Assembly: GCA_003577275.1 (NCBI GenBank)
Contig: QEVO01000002.1
Coordinates: 434,001 to 498,000, forward strand
Length of the DNA: 64,000 nucleotides
From: Pseudomonadota bacterium
GTDB taxonomy: Bacteria; Pseudomonadota; Alphaproteobacteria; Sphingomonadales; Govanellaceae
Direction of reading: 5' to 3'
In this document: piece by piece, positions 58,864-64,000 of the stretch
How the letters are laid out: every line of letters begins with the position of its first letter
Numbering within the stretch: the first letter of the stretch is position 1
Made by a program: the position numbers and the translations under genes
Notes under the pieces: model-generated
Seen by the model: only the letters and a program-made list of their open reading frames with translations
What the model was told of the DNA's origin: nothing
The model's database searches: none

Positions 58864-59589
58864 TTACTCCTCATTCCTGATGATGGTGAAGTTGCCGTCG
58901 CCGCGCAGCACCCGGGCGAATTCGCCCTTTTCGTGGATGGAGAACACCAGTATCGGAATATGGTTCTCACGGCACAGCGAAATGGCGGAGGCGTCCATAA
59001 CCTTCAGATCGCGGCTTAAAACCTCCAGATAGCTCAACCGATCGTAACGGGTGGCGGCCGGGTTTTTCAGCGGGTCGTCGGAATAGACGCCGTTGACCTG
59101 GGTGCCCTTCAAGAGCGCATCGCAGTTCATTTCCGCGGCGCGCAGTGCGGCGGCGGTGTCAGTGGTGAAAAACGGGTTGCCGGTGCCGGCGGCGAACAGC
59201 ACCACCCGCCCCTTTTCCATGTGGCGGATGGCGCGGCGGCGGATATAGGGCTCGCACACCGCCGCCATGGGGATCGCCGACTGCACGCGGGTGTCGACGC
59301 CGACATGTTCCAGCGCATTCTGCATCGCGATCGAATTCATCACCGTCGCCAGCATGCCCATGTGATCGGCCGAGGTACGGTCGATGCCGTTGGCGACGCC
59401 GGCAATGCCGCGAAAGATATTGCCGCCGCCGATGACCGCGCAAACCTGCACGCCATCCGCCCGTACGGCTTTGATTTCATTGGCGATCCGCTCTACCATA
59501 TGCTGATCGATGCCATAGCTGCGGTCGCCCATCAGCGCCTCGCCGGACAGCTTCAGTAGAACGCGTTTATAAAGGGGCGCACGACTCAT
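58864..59589 (-). CDS. pyrH: UMP kinase
   Basis: 241 aa from ATG 59589; a TTG three codons upstream is possible, but GGCGG is better spaced from the ATG. Amino-acid-kinase fold with [52 protein letters not shown] and the C-terminal [16 protein letters not shown]. Phosphorylates UMP. A perfect 13-bp hairpin separates it from tsf. Confidence 0.97.
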   Translation of the reverse strand: MSRAPLYKRVLLKLSGEALMGDRSYGIDQHMVERIANEIKAVRADGVQVCAVIGGGNIFRGIAGVANGIDRTSADHMGMLATVMNSIAMQNALEHVGVDTRVQSAIPMAAVCEPYIRRRAIRHMEKGRVVLFAAGTGNPFFTTDTAAALRAAEMNCDALLKGTQVNGVYSDDPLKNPAATRYDRLSYLEVLSRDLKVMDASAISLCRENHIPILVFSIHEKGEFARVLRGDGNFTIIRNEE

Positions 59590-59682
59590 CGATGACAACC
59601 GCCGTCACTGGATATTGATGGGAGCGGGCGGCCCGGCCCTCCCGCCGGCCGCCGCAGTGTTGTCAGGCACCATATACAATTC

Positions 59683-59713
59683 GGGCCCAAAAGCGAATAC
59701 CGCTTTTGGGCCC
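59683..59713. terminator. Perfect 13-bp hairpin between tsf and pyrH
   Basis: GGGCCCAAAAGCG, 5-nt loop, CGCTTTTGGGCCC, 15 nt after the tsf stop. Strong stem but no T-run on the minus-strand side, so partial termination, RNA stabilisation or a processing site are all possible. A second GC-rich inverted repeat (GGCGGCC/GGCCGCC, 59627-59653) lies between it and pyrH. Confidence 0.55.
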
Positions 59714-59728
59714 CTTGGCGAATAAGGG

Positions 59729-60661
59729 TCAGCGGCCGCTGACGGCGGCGACTTCGCTGGCGAAATCTTCCTGTTTCTTCTCCAGGCCCTCGCCCAACGC
59801 CATGCGCACGAAGCCGGTGACCTCGATGGGCTTGCCCAACTCCTTGGCGGCGCGGGCGACCACGTCCTTGATCTTGGTTTCGTTGTCCATGACGAAGACC
59901 TGCTCCAAGAACACCGCCTCCTCATAGAATTTGCGAATCCGGCCTTCCACCATCTTCTCGATGATGTTTTCCGGCTTGCCCGAGGCGCGAGCCTGCTCGC
60001 TCAAGATCACGCGCTCGCGCTCCACCACCTCGGGATCGAGACTTTCGGGGGTAAGCGATTGGGGGTTGGCCGCCGCCACGTGCATGGCGAGCTTGCGGCC
60101 CAGATCGCTAAGCTTGGCCGGGTCGGCCTCCGACTTCAAGGCGACGAGAACGCCGATCTTGCCGAGGCCTGAGCCGATCTCGATTTCGTTATGAACGTAG
60201 CTGGCGACCACACCCGCCGGCACCGACAGGGCGGCGGCGCGGCGCAGCGCCATGTTCTCGCCGATGGTGGCGATGAGAGCGGTCAGTTTGCCCTCCACCG
60301 TCACCGCTTCGCCGGGAAAGCCGGCGGCGCGCACCGCCTCCAGGCTGCCGTCATTGGCGAGCGCCAGCCCGGCGACATTTTTAACAAAGCTTTTGAACTG
60401 CTCGTTGCGGGCGACGAAGTCGGTTTCGGCGTTGACTTCCACCAAGGCCGCCGCCTTGTCGCCGCCGGCGACGCCCACGAGGCCTTCGGTGGCGGCGCGG
60501 CCGGCCTTCTTAGCGGCCGCCGACAGGCCCTTTTTACGCAGCCAGTCGATGGCCGCTTCGAGGTCGCCATCGGTTTCCGCCAACGCCTTTTTGCAATCCA
60601 TCATGCCGGCGCCGGTCTTCTGACGCAGCTCCCCTACCAGCGCAGCCGTAATCTGGGCCAT
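59729..60661 (-). CDS. tsf: Elongation factor Ts
   Basis: 310 aa. UBA-like N-terminus ([20 protein letters not shown]), EF-Tu-contact [14 protein letters not shown], and the two core subdomains up to about residue 280. Exchanges GDP for GTP on EF-Tu. Follows rpsB by 34 nt. Confidence 0.97.
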   Translation of the reverse strand: MAQITAALVGELRQKTGAGMMDCKKALAETDGDLEAAIDWLRKKGLSAAAKKAGRAATEGLVGVAGGDKAAALVEVNAETDFVARNEQFKSFVKNVAGLALANDGSLEAVRAAGFPGEAVTVEGKLTALIATIGENMALRRAAALSVPAGVVASYVHNEIEIGSGLGKIGVLVALKSEADPAKLSDLGRKLAMHVAAANPQSLTPESLDPEVVERERVILSEQARASGKPENIIEKMVEGRIRKFYEEAVFLEQVFVMDNETKIKDVVARAAKELGKPIEVTGFVRMALGEGLEKKQEDFASEVAAVSGR

Positions 60662-60695
60662 GGTTTTTAATCCTTTTTTCAGGTCAAGTCAGAGG

Positions 60696-61469
60696 TTAAG
60701 CCTGGGCCGCATCCTCGGCCGCCGGCAGGCTTTCCGCCATCGGGCTTTCAACAGCGCCAATATCGCCGCCGGTGGAAGCCAATTCCTGCTGCAAGCCTTC
60801 CAGCACCGCCGAGGCGATGAGGTTGCAATAAAGCTGGATCGCCCGGCTGGCGTCGTCGTTGCCCGGGATCGGGTAGCTGATGCCCGCCGGATCGCAGTTG
60901 CTGTCGACGATGGCGATCACCGGAATACCGAGACGGTTCGCCTCGTGAATGGCGATCGCTTCCTTATTGGTATCGATGACAAAGAGGACGTCCGGCAGGC
61001 CGCCCATGTCCTTGATGCCGCCCAAGGACTGCTCCAGCTTCTGGCGCTGGCGGTCGAGATCGAGAATTTCCTTCTTGGTCAGCCCGGCGGTGCCGATGGC
61101 CAATTGCTCTTCCATCGACTTCAAGCGCTTGATGGAGGCGGAAATGGTCTGCCAATTGGTCAGCATGCCGCCCAGCCAGCGGTGATTGACGTAGTACTGG
61201 CCGCAACGCTTGGCCGCTTCGGCGATGACGTCGGAGGCTTGGCGCTTGGTGCCGACGAACAGCACCCGGCCGCCGTTGGCGACGACGCTGCGCACCTCTT
61301 CCAGGGCGCGGTGCATCATCGGCACCGTCTGCGCCAGGTCAATGATATGAATCTTGTTGCGCGCCCCAAAGATATAGGGGGCCATCTTGGGGTTCCAGCG
61401 GTGGGTCTGGTGACCAAAGTGAACGCCCGCTTCCAAAAGCTGGCGCATGGAGACGTCTGGCATCGCCAT
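60696..61469 (-). CDS. rpsB: 30S ribosomal protein S2
   Basis: 257 aa. Typical S2 segments: [58 protein letters not shown] and [26 protein letters not shown] lies 9 nt before the ATG. A structured 140-nt leader upstream may carry feedback control. Confidence 0.98.
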   Translation of the reverse strand: MAMPDVSMRQLLEAGVHFGHQTHRWNPKMAPYIFGARNKIHIIDLAQTVPMMHRALEEVRSVVANGGRVLFVGTKRQASDVIAEAAKRCGQYYVNHRWLGGMLTNWQTISASIKRLKSMEEQLAIGTAGLTKKEILDLDRQRQKLEQSLGGIKDMGGLPDVLFVIDTNKEAIAIHEANRLGIPVIAIVDSNCDPAGISYPIPGNDDASRAIQLYCNLIASAVLEGLQQELASTGGDIGAVESPMAESLPAAEDAAQA

Positions 61470-61499
61470 CGTTCAAACTCCTTCATCCGGTTATGCCGC

Positions 61500-61569
61500 C
61501 GCAGGGTTCGTGGCCAGCCTTGCCGGCACCGGAAGGAGCGATCTGGCGATACGCCCCTTAACCCCTGCG
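61500..61569 (-). promoter_or_regulatory. Structured rpsB leader
   Basis: Read on the minus strand, an outer stem CGCAGGG(G)TT / AACCCTGCG encloses AAGGGGCG-loop-CGCTCCTT (8 pairs in RNA with one G-U) and a CCGG-rich part. In E. coli S2 represses rpsB-tsf through the leader RNA; a similar role is inferred here from structure and position only. Confidence 0.4.
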
Positions 61570-61588
61570 TGTGAAATTTAGTGACCGT

Positions 61589-61617
61589 GCAATACGCTCT
61601 TTCGCCGCCCGTTTCAA
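61589..61617 (-). promoter_or_regulatory. Candidate rpsB promoter
   Basis: Minus strand TTGAAA (61612-61617), 17 nt, TATTGC (61589-61594), overlapping the end of the NUDIX gene and about 120 nt upstream of rpsB. Confidence 0.35.
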
Positions 61618-62441
61618 GCCTCTTGCGGGATTTTCTTCAGGGAAAAGGGCAATACCGTGCCCCCGAGGTCGGCCTCCGCCGGGACATGGGCCCAGATGCC
61701 GTCCGGCCGTTCCTCCAGCGTGGGCGTGATCGGCACCACCGGCCGCCGCCGGGCCAGGGCCAGGGCGTCGCTGACCGTCGCCGCCTTGGATAGGAGACGC
61801 AGCGAGGTGCGGGTCGGGAACATCAGGATGGTGATGTCGTTGCCGTATTTCTCCACCATCTCCTCGGGCCGCGCCCAGAAGGCGCTGACCGCCTCGCCGC
61901 CGTCATGGATCACTTCCTGAGCCTTGGGCATGGCGGCGAGATAGAAGCGGGCGTCAAAGCGCCAGCGGCGGATCACCGGCGTGATCCACCGGGCGAACGG
62001 CACCAGCGCCTCGGCCGCTGGCACCAGGTCCAGCCTGGCCAGATGGTCGAGAAAATCGGGGTGACGGCCGTGCCGACGATGATCCTCGATGATCGCCGCC
62101 TGGACGGCGCGGCTCAAGGGCGGCCTGCCCTGGTAGCGCTTGCCGGCGGCGGGCCGGGCCAACAGCACGCCCGCCTCCTCGAACGCCTCGCGGATCGCCG
62201 AGACGCGATATTCGGTATCGGGGAAGCCTGGAAAGCGGCGCTTGACGGCGGCATTGCGATCCTGGGGCTCGACCTTGCCGCCGGGGAAGACATAGGCCCC
62301 GCCGGCCACTCGCATTGCCCCATGGCGTTCGGTCATCAGCACTTCCAGGCGGCGGCCGCCGGGGCGCAACGGACCGTCGCGGACGATGATGATGGAAGCC
62401 GAGGGTTTCGGGACGGGGGGCTTATCGATGGGGGCTGACAT
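61614..62441 (-). CDS. NUDIX hydrolase (NUDT19-like, interrupted Nudix box)
   Basis: 275 aa. The Nudix box begins as FPGGKVEPQD near 53 and continues with REAFEEAGVLLA about 25 residues later, so it is interrupted by an insertion (RNAAVKRRFPGFPDTEYRVS) as in NUDT19-type acyl-CoA diphosphatases. A helical insert (about 105-165) and a second domain follow. Substrate uncertain: CoA esters are suggested by the family feature. Stands between dnaE and rpsB, 9 nt after the dnaE stop. Confidence 0.82.
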   Translation of the reverse strand: MSAPIDKPPVPKPSASIIIVRDGPLRPGGRRLEVLMTERHGAMRVAGGAYVFPGGKVEPQDRNAAVKRRFPGFPDTEYRVSAIREAFEEAGVLLARPAAGKRYQGRPPLSRAVQAAIIEDHRRHGRHPDFLDHLARLDLVPAAEALVPFARWITPVIRRWRFDARFYLAAMPKAQEVIHDGGEAVSAFWARPEEMVEKYGNDITILMFPTRTSLRLLSKAATVSDALALARRRPVVPITPTLEERPDGIWAHVPAEADLGGTVLPFSLKKIPQEA

Positions 62442-62449
62442 ACTATCTC

Positions 62450-64000
62450 TTAAATCTCTTCAACGGCATCGACGCCGGGCAGCATTCCGACCTCGGCGCG
62501 TACGGCAGGAGAAATGGCATAGCGGCCCGGCAGGCGGAATTCAACCTCCCTGCCCTCGTCCAAGGCCGCGGTCAGGGTGATCAGGCCGCGCCCGCCCCGC
62601 GCCCGACCGAATAGCTCCTTGAGCGCCGGCAGAGGGTGCGGCGAGGACAGCGCCACCTTCAGACCGCTGCCCGACCGCGCCGCCACCTTATCGACGCTAT
62701 CCACCGCCGTGGCCGTCAGGCGCAAGGTTTCGCCATCGAGCCGCAGATCGCAGGTCAACACCAATGACTGCCCGGCGGCAAGGAGCGGCCGGGCGGTATT
62801 CAGGGTTTCCTCAAACAGCGTCACCTCGAACGCGCCGGAACCATCGGACAGGCTCAAGTGCGCCATCGGCTTGCCGGTCTTGGTGCGCCGCTCCTTGATG
62901 CCCTGGAGGGTGCCGGCGACCTTGGCGTGAGTCGTGCCGCTGGCGGCCAGCCGCGGCAACTCGGCGCTGGCCACCACCCGCTCCTGGCGCAAGGTCTTAG
63001 CGTAGGCATCCAGGGGATGGGCGGAGAGATAAAATCCCACCGCCTCGTATTCGGCGCGCAAGCGATCCACCAGCGGCCAATCGGCGACAACGGGGAGCGG
63101 CATCGGCGGCGCGGCGCCGGCGCTTGTCTCGCCAAACAAGCTGACCTGATTGCTCACCCGTTCCTCGGCCGCAGCATGGGCATGACGCAGGATGGTTTCC
63201 ACCGCGTCGTGAACCTGGCGACGGTTGGGCGTCAGACAGTCGAAGGCCCCGGCCTTGGCGAGGTTTTCCAAGGTGCGCTTGTTGATGGCGCGAGGGTCCA
63301 TGCGGCGGGCAAAATCACCCAAATCCCGGAAACGCCCGCCTTTTACGCGCTCGGCCGTCAACTCTTCCATGGCGTGCACGCCGACGTTCTTGACCGCGCC
63401 CAGGGCATAGCGGATGGCCAGGCCGCTGGCCGTATCTTCCACCGAGAAAGCCGCTTCCGAGGCGTTGATGTCGGGCGACAGGGTGGGAATGCCATGAAGC
63501 GCCGCATCTTCCTTGAAGACATTAAGCTTGTCGGTGTTCGCCATGTCGTACGTCATGGAGGCGGCGAGAAACTCCACCGGATAGTTGGCCTTCAGGTAGG
63601 CGGTCTGATAAGCGACCAGGGCATAGGCCGCGCCATGGCTCTTGTTAAAACCGTAGCCGGCGAATTTGGCCACCAGATCAAAGATGAAGGCGGCCTGCTC
63701 CTTGGCCACGTTTTTTTTCGCCGCGCCCTCCTCGAATCGGGCGCGCTGCTGATCCATCTCGGAGGCGATCTTCTTACCCATGGCGCGGCGCAACAGATCG
63801 GCCTCGCCCAGGCTGTAATCAGCGAGCACCTGGGCGATCTGCATCACCTGTTCCTGGTAGATGATGACGCCGTAGGTCTCCTTCAAAATCGGCTCCAGGA
63901 GCGGATGCAGGTAATCGGGCTTTTCCAGCCCGTGCTTGCGCTTGATGTAGCTCGGAATGTTGTCCATCGGTCCCGGACGATAGAGCGAGACCATGGCGAT
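62450..64000 (-). CDS. dnaE: DNA polymerase III alpha subunit, C-terminal part
   Basis: The last 516 codons; the gene runs off the right edge. Begins in the polymerase domain (VSLYRPGPMDNIPSYIKRKH, IIYQEQVMQIAQVLADYSLG, KKIASEMDQQ, FNKSHGAAYALVAYQTAYLK), then the tandem helix-hairpin-helix region (LENLAKAGAFDCLTPNRRQV) and the OB-fold (KVAGTLQGIKERRTKTGKPM). Replicative polymerase. The C-terminus ends at a GVDAVEEI sequence, shorter than in E. coli, as in many alphaproteobacteria. Confidence 0.97.
   Translation of the reverse strand: MAMVSLYRPGPMDNIPSYIKRKHGLEKPDYLHPLLEPILKETYGVIIYQEQVMQIAQVLADYSLGEADLLRRAMGKKIASEMDQQRARFEEGAAKKNVAKEQAAFIFDLVAKFAGYGFNKSHGAAYALVAYQTAYLKANYPVEFLAASMTYDMANTDKLNVFKEDAALHGIPTLSPDINASEAAFSVEDTASGLAIRYALGAVKNVGVHAMEELTAERVKGGRFRDLGDFARRMDPRAINKRTLENLAKAGAFDCLTPNRRQVHDAVETILRHAHAAAEERVSNQVSLFGETSAGAAPPMPLPVVADWPLVDRLRAEYEAVGFYLSAHPLDAYAKTLRQERVVASAELPRLAASGTTHAKVAGTLQGIKERRTKTGKPMAHLSLSDGSGAFEVTLFEETLNTARPLLAAGQSLVLTCDLRLDGETLRLTATAVDSVDKVAARSGSGLKVALSSPHPLPALKELFGRARGGRGLITLTAALDEGREVEFRLPGRYAISPAVRAEVGMLPGVDAVEEI

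Overview
The window is one continuous stretch of a GC-rich alphaproteobacterial chromosome, most like the Rhodospirillales and their relatives. Support comes from the gene order (tpiA-secG-pyrG-eno-ftsB-pdhABC-lpdA-lipA-ratA; ppiD-trpE-trpGDC-moaC-moeA-lexA-comEC-gltX-gltA; rpsB-tsf-pyrH-frr-uppS-cdsA-dxr-rseP-bamA-skp-fabZ) and from the direct-repeat SOS box GAAC-N7-GAAC in front of lexA, which is the alphaproteobacterial type. The assignment rests on pattern recognition, not on a database search. I saw no tRNA, rRNA, transposase, prophage gene or CRISPR array.

Layout. 1-24 kb is accessory and metabolic. It opens with the 5' end of a TonB-dependent receptor, then a TetR regulator, a malyl-CoA lyase-like enzyme, a flavodoxin and an MgtC/DUF4010 membrane protein. 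A three-gene nucleotide/RNA cluster follows (AMP-phosphorylase-like, PRPP-synthetase-like, beta-CASP nuclease), then DnaJ/CbpM and a MacB-like exporter (HlyD + FtsX-type permease + ATPase). Next come an oligopeptide-type ABC transporter without a binding protein but with a persulfide-dioxygenase-like hydrolase, then MsrA, an orphan protein, a BrnT/BrnA-like toxin-antitoxin pair, agmatine-to-putrescine genes (aguA, aguB) and a cation efflux protein. 24-35 kb, on the minus strand, holds tpiA, secG, pyrG, eno, ftsB, the complete pyruvate dehydrogenase set, lipA and ratA. 35-50 kb, mostly plus, holds ppiD, the trp genes, molybdenum cofactor genes, lexA, comEC (minus), gltX and gltA. 50-64 kb, minus, is the translation / isoprenoid / phospholipid / outer-membrane-biogenesis superoperon, ending in the 3' part of dnaE.

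Points that stand out. (1) Genes for lipid A and Kdo synthesis are missing from every place in this window where alphaproteobacteria usually carry them: no kdsA between pyrG and eno, no lpxB/lpxI/lpxA between gltA and fabZ, and no lpxD between fabZ and skp/bamA. BamA, Skp and a TonB receptor are present, so an outer membrane exists. The organism may lack conventional LPS. (2) Two families of short palindromic repeats are scattered through the window, six copies of A and three of B; one A copy sits in frame inside pdhC, in the linker after the lipoyl domain. (3) Three 22-bp near-palindromes with the same 7-8-7 geometry surround the TetR gene, two of them on a promoter-like sequence of the TonB receptor. 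(4) The AMP-phosphorylase / PRPP-synthetase-like / beta-CASP cluster could be an RNA- or nucleotide-salvage pathway. (5) A structured, terminator-ended gap downstream of ratA may encode a small RNA.

Start codons were re-chosen where a Shine-Dalgarno-like sequence, an overlap with the upstream gene, or the family N-terminus argued for it; the reason is given in each entry.
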